Below are positions 7,954 to 16,679 of a DNA stretch of 64,000 nucleotides, in pieces. Positions within the stretch are counted from its first letter, which is position 1; the number at the start of each line of letters is the position of its first letter. Both the position numbers and the translations under genes were made by a program. Under the pieces are notes generated by a model. The model was given only the letters and a program-made list of their open reading frames with translations. It made no database searches and was not told where the DNA came from. The stretch comes from JADYZU01 sp964540965 (GTDB taxonomy: Bacteria > Pseudomonadota > Alphaproteobacteria > Rhodobacterales > Rhodobacteraceae), in the NCBI GenBank assembly GCA_964540965.1, contig CAZIOT010000009.1:62001-126000 (forward strand), read 5' to 3'.

Positions 7954-8501
7954 TCGCCGGGGCTGCCGGGGCCGCGGCAGAGATCGGCCGCGCCGCCGCC
8001 GCGACCGACCCCGCCGCGTTCGAGGCGCTGGTGCAGGCCATCGCCCGGGCAGGGCGCATCGTGCTGCATGGCGCCGGGCGCGAGGGGCTGATGATGCGGG
8101 CGCTGGCGATGCGGCTGTATCACCTTGGCTGCGATGCCCATGTCTGGGGCGACATGGCGATGCCGCCGGTCGGGCCGGGCGATCTGGTGCTGGTTGCGGC
8201 CGGGCCGGGCGACCTGCCGACGGTGCAGGCGCTGGTCACGGTCGCCCGGGCTGCCGGCGCCGCCACCGCCTGCATCACCGCCCGGCCCGCGGGGCCGACC
8301 CCTGCCGCCTGCGACCTGATCCTGACGATTCCGGCACAGACCATGGCCGACGACCGCGGCGCAGCGGCCTCGGTCCTGCCGATGGGATCGGTGTTCGAGG
8401 GGGCGCTGTTCCTGGTGTCCGAAATGCTGGTGCTGCGCCTGCGCGACCTGCGCGGCGAAACCGCGGCGACGATCCGCGCCCGGCACACCAATCTGGAATG
8501 A
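7908..8501 (+). CDS. SIS-domain protein (hexulose isomerase/sugar isomerase-like)
   Basis: 197 residues if it starts at the GTG preceded by AAAGG, or 183 from the ATG at 7950 that overlaps the dipeptidase TGA. One SIS domain fills the protein: GRIVLHGAGREGLMMRALAM followed by LYHLGCDAHVWGDMAMP and GDLVLVAAGPGDLPTV. This pattern resembles 6-phospho-3-hexuloisomerase, but the usual SGSGET phosphosugar loop is replaced by AGPGDLP, so catalysis on a phosphosugar is not certain. It is tightly coupled with the M19 dipeptidase gene and followed by a terminator. Pairing of these two families is unusual to me. Confidence 0.8.
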   Translation: MEELACRAAPDLGRMIAGAAGAAAEIGRAAAATDPAAFEALVQAIARAGRIVLHGAGREGLMMRALAMRLYHLGCDAHVWGDMAMPPVGPGDLVLVAAGPGDLPTVQALVTVARAAGAATACITARPAGPTPAACDLILTIPAQTMADDRGAAASVLPMGSVFEGALFLVSEMLVLRLRDLRGETAATIRARHTNLE

Positions 8502-8504
8502 CAA

Positions 8505-8536
8505 GGGGCCGGCGCGATGAACGCCGGCCCCCTTTT
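8505..8536 (+). terminator. rho-independent terminator after SIS gene
   Basis: GGGGCCGGCG (8505-8514) pairs with CGCCGGCCCC (8522-8531) around a 7-base loop, followed by CTTTT. It lies between the convergent SIS and cytochrome c genes and may serve both. Confidence 0.8.
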
Positions 8537-8553
8537 GGCGTTGCCAGCCCGGC

Positions 8554-8982
8554 CTATTCCGCCGGCTGAAGCGATTCGAGATAGGCGAAGATGTCGTGCG
8601 CGTCCTGTTCGTCGCGGACCTGAAAGGCCATCTTCACCCGCGCCCGGTCATTGCCCAGCTGTTCGCGGACGAACCGCGTCGGGTTCATGATGTAGCCGAC
8701 CAGGGTCTCCTCGTCCCAGACGGCGCCGGCGGCGCCCCAGTCGATCAGGGCATCGGAAAAGTCGAAATCCTCGACCGCGCCCGGCGCCTCTCCGACGATG
8801 CCGAAAAGGTTCGGGCCGGTGCGGGCGTTGCGGCCGGCCAGAACCTCGCCCGCGGGGGTCGCGATGACATGGCAGGCCACGCATTGACGGGCGAACTGTT
8901 CTTCCCCGGCCGCGGCATCGCCTTCGGCAAAGGCGGGGACGGCGGCAAGCGCGAGAACCGCGCCAAGCGTCAGGTGCCTCAT
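8554..8982 (-). CDS. small periplasmic c-type cytochrome
   Basis: 142 residues with a Sec signal peptide (MRHLTLGAVLALAAVPAFA, cut before EGD). A single haem site CVACH lies near residue 33, and the likely axial methionine is in RVKMAFQV towards the C-terminus. Size and layout fit class I cytochromes of the c2/c-550 type that carry electrons in the periplasm. The ATG is placed at the signal peptide; upstream in-frame sequence is non-coding. It follows the RND pump gene on the same strand but is separated from it by a hairpin, so it is probably transcribed alone. Its redox partners cannot be told. Confidence 0.9.
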   Translation of the reverse strand: MRHLTLGAVLALAAVPAFAEGDAAAGEEQFARQCVACHVIATPAGEVLAGRNARTGPNLFGIVGEAPGAVEDFDFSDALIDWGAAGAVWDEETLVGYIMNPTRFVREQLGNDRARVKMAFQVRDEQDAHDIFAYLESLQPAE

Positions 8983-9075
8983 GGGTTCCTCTCCTCGTGT
9001 GTGGCCGCACCGCAGTGGCGGTACAGGGCTAACCCCGGTCGCCGATGACTTAGCCAATATGTGACATTGGTCCAA

Positions 9076-9108
9076 CCCCCGCGCGGCAAACATTTCCGCG
9101 CGCGGGGG
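9076..9108 (-). terminator. GC-rich stem-loop after RND pump gene
   Basis: CCCCCGCGCG (9076-9085) pairs with CGCGCGGGGG (9099-9108) around a 13-base loop, 22 bases past the pump stop codon on the minus strand. Only a weak T-rich run follows (TTGG), so termination strength is uncertain. Confidence 0.55.
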
Positions 9109-9130
9109 CGGGGCGAATGGTCGCGCTCTG

Positions 9131-12100
9131 CTACTCTGCGGCCAGTTTCGGCGGATGCGCGGTGCCTTCCAGCACCGACAGTCGCCGGCGCAGACCCACC
9201 AGTTCGGCCTGCTGGCTGGCGACCGAGGCGGCGACCTCGGCCGTGGTGGTTTCGGCCGGTTCATCCTCGCGCGGGCCGATCATGCGGCCGAACAGCCACT
9301 GCGCAGCGCGTTGCACGTCGTCCATGATCAGGAAGAACGACGGCACGATGACCAGCGACAGCACGGTCGAGGCGACGATGCCGCCAATGACCGCGGTGGC
9401 CATCGGCGCGCGGAACGACCCGCCCTCGCCCACGCCAAGGGCCGAGGGCAGCATCCCCGCCGACATCGCGATCGAGGTCATGACGATGGGCCGCGCCCGC
9501 TTGCGCCCGGCCTCGACCATTGCCTCGAACCGCGACAGGCCGCGCTTGCGCATCTCGATGGCGAAATCGACCAGCAGGATGGCGTTCTTGGTGACGATGC
9601 CCATCAGCATCAGGATGCCGATATAGACCGGCATCGACAGCGGGCTGTTGGTCAGAAGCAGGGCCGCGGCAACCCCGCCGATGGCCATCGGCAGCGACAG
9701 GACGATGGTCATCGGCTGGATGACCGAGCCGAACAGCAGGATCAGCACGGTCAGCACCAGCATGACGCCCATGATCATCGCCGTGCCAAAGGACTGCACC
9801 ATTTCCTGCTGCACCTCGGCGTCGCCCGATTCGGCGATGCGCACGCCGGGCGGCAGGTCCACGGCGCTGGCCAGTTCCATGAACCGCGCGGTGGCGGTGC
9901 CCAGCGCCACGCCGGGCGGCAGGTTGGCGCCGATGGTGGCCAACCGTTCGCGGTTCAGGCGGTTTATGGTCGACGGCCCCTCGGCCATGAAGATGTCGGC
10001 AACCGCGTTAAGGGGCACCGTGGCGCCGGTGCTGGTCGGCACCCGCAATGCCCCCAGCCGGGCCAGATCGCTGCGCATGTCTTGCGACAGCTCGACCCGC
10101 ACCGGGATCATGCGGTTGTCGATCGAGACCTTGGCAAGCGCCGCGTCGAAATCGCCGATGGTGGCGACGCGCACCGTCTGGGCGATGGCGCTGGTCGTCA
10201 CCCCCAACCGGGCGGCTTCGTCGGCGCGCGGCACGATCTGCACCTCGGGCCGCGGCAGCGCACCCGAGGAGGCGACGTTGGCCAGCAGGGGGTCGCCGCG
10301 CAGGGCCTCTTCCAGCCGGGCAACCGCCTCGTTCAGGCCCGCTTCGTCGTCCGCAAGGATCGAATAGGTGATGTCGCGCGATCCGCGGTCGTTCAGCTTG
10401 AAGGCGCGGATGTCGGGGACGGCTTCCAGCCGGGCAAAGATCTCGGCCTCGATGTCGTGCTGGGCGATCTCGCGGCCCGCGCTTTCGGGGACCGGGATGT
10501 ATTGCCCGACAAGGGGCAGGTCATGGGCGATGCTCAGCAGCTTGTGTTCCAGCGAATGGTCCAGCGGATCCAGCAGCACCGTCACCGTGCCCAGCCGGAT
10601 ATCCAGGTCGCCGGTGGGCGAGGATCCGCCCAGCACGAACACGTCGCGCACGCCTTCGACCTCGAGGATGATCTGCCGCATCGCCTCGGTCGTGGCATCG
10701 GTATCGGCCAGGACCGAACCCGGCGGCAGTTCGACGGAAATGGAAATCCGGCTCACGTCCTCGGGCGGGAGGAAACTGCCCGGCACCTTCATCATGAAAT
10801 ACACCGACACGGCCAGCGCGCCGATGGCGGCGACGGCGGTCAGATAGCGCACGCTCATCGTCGCCTTGACGAGAAGCGTATAGCCCTTCATCACCCAGCC
10901 TTCGCGTTCGTGGTCGTCATGCGCATCGCCGGGGCGCATCAGGTAGGCGGCCATCATCGGCGTGATGAGGCGGGCGACGGCCAGCGAGAACAGCACCGCG
11001 ATGCCGACGGTCAGGCCGAATTGCATGAAATACTGGCCGGGGATGCCACCCATGAACGACACCGGCACAAAGACCGCGACGATGGTCAGGGTCGTGGTGA
11101 TGACCGCCATCCCGATCTCGTCGGCGGCCTCCATCGCGGCGCGATAGGGGGTCTTGCCCATGCGGATGTGTCGGGAAATGTTCTCGATTTCCACGATGGC
11201 ATCGTCGACCAGAATCCCGGTGGCCAGCGTCAGGGCAAGGAAGCTGACAAGGTTCAGCGAAAAGCCCAGCAGATCCATCAGCCAGAAGGTCGGAATCGCC
11301 GACAGGGGCAGGGCGACGGCGGCGATCAGCGTGGCGCGCCAGTTGCGCAGGAACAGAAACACCACGATGACGGCAAGGATCGCGCCCTCAAGCAGCGTCT
11401 TGATCGCCGAGTCGTAGTTTCCATAGGTGTAGCCGACAGTATCGTCGACCTTGACGATGGACACGTCGGGATGCGCGGCGCGCAGAAGGTCAAGCTGTTC
11501 GTTGACCACCTCGGCAACCGAGACCTCGGAGGCGCCCTTGGCCCGGAACACGGCAAAGGTCACCACCTGTTCGCCGTTGTAGCGCGAGAAGGACCGCAGT
11601 TCCTCGTAGGTGTCGATGACCTGGCCAAGCTCTCCCAGCCGCACGAAACGACCCGAGGGCAAGGCGATGGTGGTGTTCGACAGATCCTCGGCGGTGGCAG
11701 CATCGCCCAGGGTGCGGATCACCTGTTCCGAACCGCCGATTTCCGAACGGCCGGCGCCAAGATCGGTGTTGGTGGCGCGCAACTGCTGGCTGACCGCGGC
11801 GGCGGTGATGCCGAAACTGTCCAGCCGGACCGAATCCAGCTCGACGCGGATTTCCCGGTCGGCGCCGCCATAGCGGTCGATCCGGCCGACGCCGGGCTTG
11901 CCCTGCAAGGCGCGCTTGATCGTGTCGTCGACGAACCAGGACAGTTCCTCGATGGTCATGCCGGGCGAGGACACGGCGAAGGTCATGATCGCCTGCCCCT
12001 CGACGTCGATCCGGGTCACGGTCGGCGCGTCGGCATCGGCGGGAAGGTCGCCGATGATGCGGTCGATGGCGTCCTTGACGTCCTGCACCGCCTTGTCGGT

Positions 12101-12400
12101 CGGCACTTCCATGCGGAACTGGACGACGGTGGTGGAAACCCCGTCGGCGACCGAGGAGGAGACTTCCTTGACCCCGGCGATGCCGGCCACCGCATCCTCG
12201 ACCTCTTTGGTCACCTGCGCCTCAAGCTCGGCCGGGGCGGCGCCCGCTTGCGTCACGGTGACGGCGACCAGGGGCAGGTCGATGTTGGGAAAGCGGGTGA
12301 TCGGCAGGTTGTTGAACGACGACCAGCCAAGAAACAGGAACATCACGAAGGCAAGGATCGGCGCGATCGGGTTGCGGATCGACCAGGCTGAGAAGTTCAT
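9131..12400 (-). CDS. RND efflux transporter, inner-membrane permease (HAE1/AcrB type)
   Basis: 1089 residues. The opening MNFSAWSIRNPIAPILAF is the usual first membrane helix. Two large periplasmic loops follow, and the proton-relay acidic pair appears in ATGILVDDAIVEIENIS of the fourth helix. The C-terminal half repeats the layout (IGILMLMGIVTKNAILLVDF). Proton-driven export of hydrophobic compounds from the periplasm or inner membrane is the family role. It sits 8 bases downstream of the membrane-fusion gene in a TetR-adaptor-pump operon. No outer-membrane channel gene is nearby, so it probably uses a shared TolC-like protein. Substrate unknown. Confidence 0.95.
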   Translation of the reverse strand: MNFSAWSIRNPIAPILAFVMFLFLGWSSFNNLPITRFPNIDLPLVAVTVTQAGAAPAELEAQVTKEVEDAVAGIAGVKEVSSSVADGVSTTVVQFRMEVPTDKAVQDVKDAIDRIIGDLPADADAPTVTRIDVEGQAIMTFAVSSPGMTIEELSWFVDDTIKRALQGKPGVGRIDRYGGADREIRVELDSVRLDSFGITAAAVSQQLRATNTDLGAGRSEIGGSEQVIRTLGDAATAEDLSNTTIALPSGRFVRLGELGQVIDTYEELRSFSRYNGEQVVTFAVFRAKGASEVSVAEVVNEQLDLLRAAHPDVSIVKVDDTVGYTYGNYDSAIKTLLEGAILAVIVVFLFLRNWRATLIAAVALPLSAIPTFWLMDLLGFSLNLVSFLALTLATGILVDDAIVEIENISRHIRMGKTPYRAAMEAADEIGMAVITTTLTIVAVFVPVSFMGGIPGQYFMQFGLTVGIAVLFSLAVARLITPMMAAYLMRPGDAHDDHEREGWVMKGYTLLVKATMSVRYLTAVAAIGALAVSVYFMMKVPGSFLPPEDVSRISISVELPPGSVLADTDATTEAMRQIILEVEGVRDVFVLGGSSPTGDLDIRLGTVTVLLDPLDHSLEHKLLSIAHDLPLVGQYIPVPESAGREIAQHDIEAEIFARLEAVPDIRAFKLNDRGSRDITYSILADDEAGLNEAVARLEEALRGDPLLANVASSGALPRPEVQIVPRADEAARLGVTTSAIAQTVRVATIGDFDAALAKVSIDNRMIPVRVELSQDMRSDLARLGALRVPTSTGATVPLNAVADIFMAEGPSTINRLNRERLATIGANLPPGVALGTATARFMELASAVDLPPGVRIAESGDAEVQQEMVQSFGTAMIMGVMLVLTVLILLFGSVIQPMTIVLSLPMAIGGVAAALLLTNSPLSMPVYIGILMLMGIVTKNAILLVDFAIEMRKRGLSRFEAMVEAGRKRARPIVMTSIAMSAGMLPSALGVGEGGSFRAPMATAVIGGIVASTVLSLVIVPSFFLIMDDVQRAAQWLFGRMIGPREDEPAETTTAEVAASVASQQAELVGLRRRLSVLEGTAHPPKLAAE

Positions 12401-12408
12401 GGCGGGCC

Positions 12409-13575
12409 TCAGTTGGTCGGGGCGGCCGGGGCGGCCGGCACCGGGGTGATCTGGTCGCCGGGGCGGACAAAGGCGCCGGCACGGGCAACCACCATATCGC
12501 CCTGGGCAAGGCCCGAGACGATCTCGATCAGGGCGCCGTCGCGGATGCCGGTCACCACCTCGACCTCGCTGACGATGCCTTGGGCATCGACGCGCAGCAC
12601 ACGGGCGGCGCCATCGGCGGGGGTCTGCACCGCGGTGACGGGCAGGGCCACGCCGCTGCGGCGGGCCAGCAGGATCTCGGCTTCGGCGAACAGGCCCGAG
12701 CGCACCTGCGTCGGATCGTCGATGGCGATGCGGACGCGGCCCAGCCGGGTCGCGGCATCGACGGTCGGGTCGACCAGCCGGACATGGCCGGGCAGCGGCG
12801 CCGTGGCGCCGACCGGGCGCAGGCTGGCATCCTGTCCGGCGACCACGCGCAGCACGTCCTGTTCGGCGATATCGGCCTGCAATTCCAAGGCGCCGTCGCG
12901 GATCAGCACGAACATCGGCTGCCCGGCGGCGCTGGCGATGGCCCCGACCTGCGCGTTGCGGGCCGAAACAAGGCCGGCCACCGGTGCGGTGATGCGGGTG
13001 CGCTGGATGTTGATCTCGACATTTTCAAGCTGGAGCGCGGCCAGATCGACCTGCGCCCGCGCCGCGGCGATGGCCTGTTCGGTCGCCGTGACCTGCGCAA
13101 GGGCCGAGGACGCCGCCGCCCCGGCCTGATCCAGCGCCGCTTGCGACGAGGCGCCCTCGGCCCGCAGGGTCTGGGTCCGGTCGCGCACGCGTACAGCCTC
13201 GTCGGCATTGGCCTGCGCGACGGCAAGCTGCGCTTCGGCCTGGGCCAGCGCGGCAAGGGCCGATTGCTGGCTGGCCTGCAACTGGCTGCGTTGCAGGATC
13301 AGGGTTTCATCGGCAAGTTCCGCCATGACCTGCCCCTGTTCCACCCAGTCGCCCAGATCGACCAGCAGGGTTTCGATCCGCTGCCCCTCGATCTGCGGCG
13401 CGACCGCGACCTCTTCGACCGGGGCGATACGGCCCGAGGCATAGACCCGGTCCGACAGTTCGGCGATGACGGCGCTGGCGACGGTGATCGCCGGGGCGGT
13501 CGCAGAGGGCGCCGCCTCTTGCGCAAGCAGCGGCAGGGGCAGCGACAGAAGAAGGGCGAGGGGAAGGGCACGCAT
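12409..13575 (-). CDS. RND efflux periplasmic adaptor (membrane fusion protein)
   Basis: 388 residues with a signal peptide (MRALPLALLLSLPLPLLAQ) lacking a lipobox cysteine. The lipoyl half-motif EEVAVAPQIEGQRIETLLVDLGDW is followed by a long coiled hairpin rich in Gln and Ala (residues about 90-180), the second lipoyl half (ITAPVAGLVSARNAQVGAIA) and beta-barrel domains. This is the periplasmic bridge between pump and outer-membrane channel. The ATG overlaps the TetR stop by one base (TGATG). The order regulator-adaptor-pump suggests autoregulated expression. Confidence 0.93.
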   Translation of the reverse strand: MRALPLALLLSLPLPLLAQEAAPSATAPAITVASAVIAELSDRVYASGRIAPVEEVAVAPQIEGQRIETLLVDLGDWVEQGQVMAELADETLILQRSQLQASQQSALAALAQAEAQLAVAQANADEAVRVRDRTQTLRAEGASSQAALDQAGAAASSALAQVTATEQAIAAARAQVDLAALQLENVEINIQRTRITAPVAGLVSARNAQVGAIASAAGQPMFVLIRDGALELQADIAEQDVLRVVAGQDASLRPVGATAPLPGHVRLVDPTVDAATRLGRVRIAIDDPTQVRSGLFAEAEILLARRSGVALPVTAVQTPADGAARVLRVDAQGIVSEVEVVTGIRDGALIEIVSGLAQGDMVVARAGAFVRPGDQITPVPAAPAAPTN

Positions 13576-14234
13576 CACGGGGTCACTCGGGGCGAGGAAA
13601 TATCGTCAAGGATCTGGTCCACGGCGCGCATGACCAGAGAGATCAGCCGCTGCGGATTTTCCGGGTCAAGCGGGCTGGTCACGCCGCAGCGCGTCATCAT
13701 CGCGCCGCGCGACAAGAGGAAGATCATCGCCGCATGGGGGCGAAACAGATCCTCGACCTCGGCCTGCGGGCGGCCGGACATGCGGGTGAAAAGCTGCAGG
13801 ATATAGGTCGTCACCGTCGCCTCCATCCGCATCATCGCCTCGGCCACCGCCGGGCGGCGGCTGGCGGCGGACTGGATTTCGGCCCAAAGCGCGCCATCGG
13901 CCTCGTTCTTTTCGCGCGACAGATAGTCGGCCAGCGTTTCCAGCAGCAGCGGGCGCAGAAGCTCGGCCTGATGCAGGTCCGAAAAGCGGCGTTCGATTTC
14001 CGCCATCTTGCGGTCGACCAGCGCGACGATGATCGCATCCTTGGACGCGAAGTAACGGTAGAAATTCGAGGCCGACATCCCGGCGGCGCGCGCCAGATCC
14101 TGCATCGAGGCTCCGTCAAAGCCCTTGAGCGCAAAGGCGGATGTGCACTGGTCAAGGATTTCATCGGCGCGCGGCAGGACCGCGGGCGGCGCGGCGCGGC
14201 GGGCGGGGGCGGTGGTGGTGCTGGAATCGGGCAT
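13575..14234 (-). CDS. TetR-family transcriptional regulator of the RND operon
   Basis: 219 residues. The N-terminal helix-turn-helix is GFDGASMQDLARAAGMSASN followed by FYRYFASKDAIIVALVDRKM, typical TetR; the C-terminal ligand domain is divergent as usual. The ATG at 14234 is preferred over an upstream frame-start at 14264 because a perfect inverted repeat, the probable operator, lies between the two. First gene of the operon with adaptor and pump, so it most likely represses its own transcript until an effector binds. Effector unknown. Confidence 0.9.
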   Translation of the reverse strand: MPDSSTTTAPARRAAPPAVLPRADEILDQCTSAFALKGFDGASMQDLARAAGMSASNFYRYFASKDAIIVALVDRKMAEIERRFSDLHQAELLRPLLLETLADYLSREKNEADGALWAEIQSAASRRPAVAEAMMRMEATVTTYILQLFTRMSGRPQAEVEDLFRPHAAMIFLLSRGAMMTRCGVTSPLDPENPQRLISLVMRAVDQILDDISSPRVTP

Positions 14235-14246
14235 GGTCGGGTCCGA

Positions 14247-14262
14247 GAATGAATGTTCATTC
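14247..14262. promoter_or_regulatory. probable TetR operator
   Basis: Perfect inverted repeat GAATGAA (14247-14253) and TTCATTC (14256-14262) with a 2-base spacer, ending 13 bases upstream of the TetR start codon. Size and place fit an autoregulatory TetR-family operator of the common TGAATGAA...TTCATTCA kind. Confidence 0.7.
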
Positions 14263-14330
14263 ACATACCGCGAAAGATGGCCCGGTCAAGAACCATTGCG
14301 GGCATTTTCGCGGCAGTGCAGCGAAAAGTG

Positions 14331-15236
14331 TCAGGTGCGGCGCAGTTCGGCCATGGGGATCAGCGCGCCGGGTTGGGCGATGACGCGCAGCGACATCGCA
14401 TGGCCGGCGCGGGCGGCGGCGACCGGATCCGCGCCGGTCAGCCGCGCCGCAAGGAAGGCACCGTTGAAGCTGTCGCCGGCGCCGGTGCTGTCGACGGGTC
14501 TTGCCCGTTCGACCGCGATCACCTCGCGCGATGAAGGCGTGGCCACCGTCATCGGCCCGCCGCCGTTCTTGACCACGACCTCGGCCGCGCCGGCGGCGAT
14601 CCAGCGCGCGGCGCAGGCGTCGGGACCCGTGTCGCCAAAGGCCGCCGCCTCGTCATCGAAGCTGGGCAGGACAATGCAGGACACGGCGGCGGCGGCGGTC
14701 AGCGCCGCGCGCATTTCCGCCGCGTCCTGCCACAGCCGGGTGCGGATGTTCGGATCGAACACCGTCAGCCGCCCGGCCGCGCGCGCGGCGCCGACCGCGG
14801 ACAGCAGATGCGCGCGCGCCGCGGGGGCAAGGATCGCCAGCGTGATGCCCGAGAAATAGACAGCATCGGCCCCGGCGATCACGGCCCCCAGCGCGGCGCG
14901 ATCATCGGCCAGATGCCGGGCGGCGGACTGGCCGCGCCAATAGGCAAAGCTGCGCTCGCCGTCGTGCAGTTCGATGGCGTAAAGCCCGACGCTGCGGTCT
15001 GGATCGCGGACGATACCTTCGGTGCCGATGCCGTTGTCCGCAAGGAAATCCAGCATCCGGCCCGAAAATGGATCGCCGCCCAGCCGGGTGAAATACTCTA
15101 CCGACCAGCCGGCGGGCAGCAGGGCGCGGGCATACCAGGCGGTGTTCAGCGTGTCGCCGGCAAAGCCCAGCCGCCACAGCCCGCCCGTCGCCTGCGACAG
15201 TTCCACCATCGCCTCGCCGATGGACAACAGTCGCAT
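14331..15236 (-). CDS. PfkB-family sugar kinase, probably 2-keto-3-deoxygluconate kinase
   Basis: 301 residues. The PfkB fold is shown by LLSIGEAMVELSQATGGLW at the start, GGDPFSGRMLDFLADNGI for sugar binding and the anion-hole motif DSTGAGDSFNGAFLAARL near the C-terminus with its catalytic aspartate. The sugar-contact pattern fits 2-keto-3-deoxygluconate kinases, which make KDPG for the Entner-Doudoroff aldolase, but other PfkB specificities are possible. The ATG follows directly on the UDP-glucose dehydrogenase stop codon with no spacing, so the two are one operon. A kinase from uronate breakdown beside a uronate-making enzyme is a notable combination. Confidence 0.8.
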   Translation of the reverse strand: MRLLSIGEAMVELSQATGGLWRLGFAGDTLNTAWYARALLPAGWSVEYFTRLGGDPFSGRMLDFLADNGIGTEGIVRDPDRSVGLYAIELHDGERSFAYWRGQSAARHLADDRAALGAVIAGADAVYFSGITLAILAPAARAHLLSAVGAARAAGRLTVFDPNIRTRLWQDAAEMRAALTAAAAVSCIVLPSFDDEAAAFGDTGPDACAARWIAAGAAEVVVKNGGGPMTVATPSSREVIAVERARPVDSTGAGDSFNGAFLAARLTGADPVAAARAGHAMSLRVIAQPGALIPMAELRRT

Positions 15237-16556
15237 TCAGGCACCCAGGGCAGGCCGGCCGACGCCGGTATAGGCGACAAAGCCCGCCGCCAGAGCATCG
15301 GCGCCGGAATAGATGTTGCGCAGGTCGGCCAGCCGCGGATCGGCCATCAGCCCGGCCAGCCGGCGCAGATCCAGCGCGCGGAATTCGTTCCATTCGGTCA
15401 GGATGACCAGCGCCCCGGCGCCGGTCGCGGCGGCATAGGGATCGGTCAGCCATTCGGCGCCGGGCAAGAGCGCCGCGCCCTCGCGCCGGCCCTGCGGATC
15501 GACGATCCGCACCCGCGCCCCGGCCCCGATCAGCGCCGGCACCACGGTCAGTGCCGGCGCCTCGCGCATGTCGTCGGTGTTGGGCTTGAAGGTCACGCCC
15601 AGCACGGCAATGGTCCGCCCGGCGACCGATCCGCCGCACAGGTCGGTGATCTTGTCCACCATCCGCCGCCGGTGGGCGTCATTCACCGCCACCACCGTTT
15701 CGGTGATCCGCTGCGGCGCGCCATGGTCCTGCCCGATGCGGGCCAGGGCCTGCGTGTCCTTGGGAAAGCACGACCCGCCGTAACCCGGCCCGGAGTGCAG
15801 GAATTTCGATCCGATCCGCCCGTCCAGCCCCATGCCGCGGGCGACATCCTTGACATCGGCGCCGACCTTTTCGCACAAGGTGGCGATTTCGTTGATGAAA
15901 GTGATCTTGGTGGCCAGAAAGGCGTTGGCCGCGTATTTCACCAGCTCCGCGGTTTCCAGCCCGGTATAGACCACGGGAAAGTCGCGCAGATAGAGCGGGC
16001 GATAGACCTCGGCCAGAACCGTGCGGGCGCGGTCGCTTTCGATGCCGACGATCACCCGGTCGGGCTTCATGAAATCCTCGATCGCGGCGCCCTCGCGCAG
16101 GAATTCCGGGTTCGAGGCGACTTCGGCCGGCAGGTCGGGCCGCACCTCGCGCAGGATTTCGGCAATCCGGCGGTTGGTGCCGACCGGCACCGTCGATTTC
16201 GTCACCACCACTGTTGGCCCGGTCAGCGCCGCGGCGATTTCGCGGGCGGCGGCAAAGACATAGGTCAGGTCGGCATGGCCATCGCCGCGCCGCGCCGGGG
16301 TGCCCACGGCGATGAACACCGCCCCGGCGCCGTCGACGGCACCCTTGAGATCGGTGGTAAAGCTCAACCGCCCCGCGGCGATGTTTCGGGCGATCAGCCC
16401 CTCGAGCCCCGGTTCATAGATCGGCACGCCGCCGGCGCGAAGCAGGTCGATCTTGGCGGCGTCGCGGTCGACGCAGACGACCTCGTGCCCGAAGTCGGAA
16501 AAGCACACGCCCGAGACCAGCCCGACATAGCCTGTGCCGATCATCGCGATCTTCAT
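15237..16556 (-). CDS. ugd: UDP-glucose 6-dehydrogenase
   Basis: 439 residues, the usual length. Rossmann motif MIGTGYVGLVSGVCFSDFG at the N-terminus; TKSTVPVGTNRRI and ASNPEFLREGAAIEDFM in the catalytic half; catalytic cysteine C263 in GPGYGGSCFPKDTQAL; C-terminal UDP-binding domain with LGVTFKPNTDDMREAPAL. It oxidises UDP-glucose twice to UDP-glucuronate for acidic polysaccharides or lipopolysaccharide. It is divergent from the GH3 gene and directly joined to the sugar kinase. A nucleotide-sugar epimerase able to use UDP-glucuronate lies 2.5 kb away on the other strand, suggesting a shared polysaccharide pathway. Confidence 0.96.
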   Translation of the reverse strand: MKIAMIGTGYVGLVSGVCFSDFGHEVVCVDRDAAKIDLLRAGGVPIYEPGLEGLIARNIAAGRLSFTTDLKGAVDGAGAVFIAVGTPARRGDGHADLTYVFAAAREIAAALTGPTVVVTKSTVPVGTNRRIAEILREVRPDLPAEVASNPEFLREGAAIEDFMKPDRVIVGIESDRARTVLAEVYRPLYLRDFPVVYTGLETAELVKYAANAFLATKITFINEIATLCEKVGADVKDVARGMGLDGRIGSKFLHSGPGYGGSCFPKDTQALARIGQDHGAPQRITETVVAVNDAHRRRMVDKITDLCGGSVAGRTIAVLGVTFKPNTDDMREAPALTVVPALIGAGARVRIVDPQGRREGAALLPGAEWLTDPYAAATGAGALVILTEWNEFRALDLRRLAGLMADPRLADLRNIYSGADALAAGFVAYTGVGRPALGA

Positions 16557-16679
16557 GCACGCCTCGCCCTGTTGCCCGTCCTTGATAGCGCCCGGCCCAT
16601 ACGGCGCAAGGGGAAGGGGCGCAAGGCTTGCCCCGGTCGCACCGGCATGGTCAAGCTGACCAAAACGGGGGGGGCTGCC

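Noticed and set aside
9155..12391. Open frame of over 1000 codons on the plus strand opposite the RND pump gene
   Set aside because: Its product is low-complexity, rich in Gly, His, Arg and Asp, as expected for the antisense of a GC-rich gene; the pump on the minus strand has all family motifs.
14808..16679. Reading the GH3 enzyme as a 1437-residue protein with a long N-terminal extension
   Set aside because: The extra part is antisense of the kinase and ugd genes and has no domain character; GH3 starts at about 16680.
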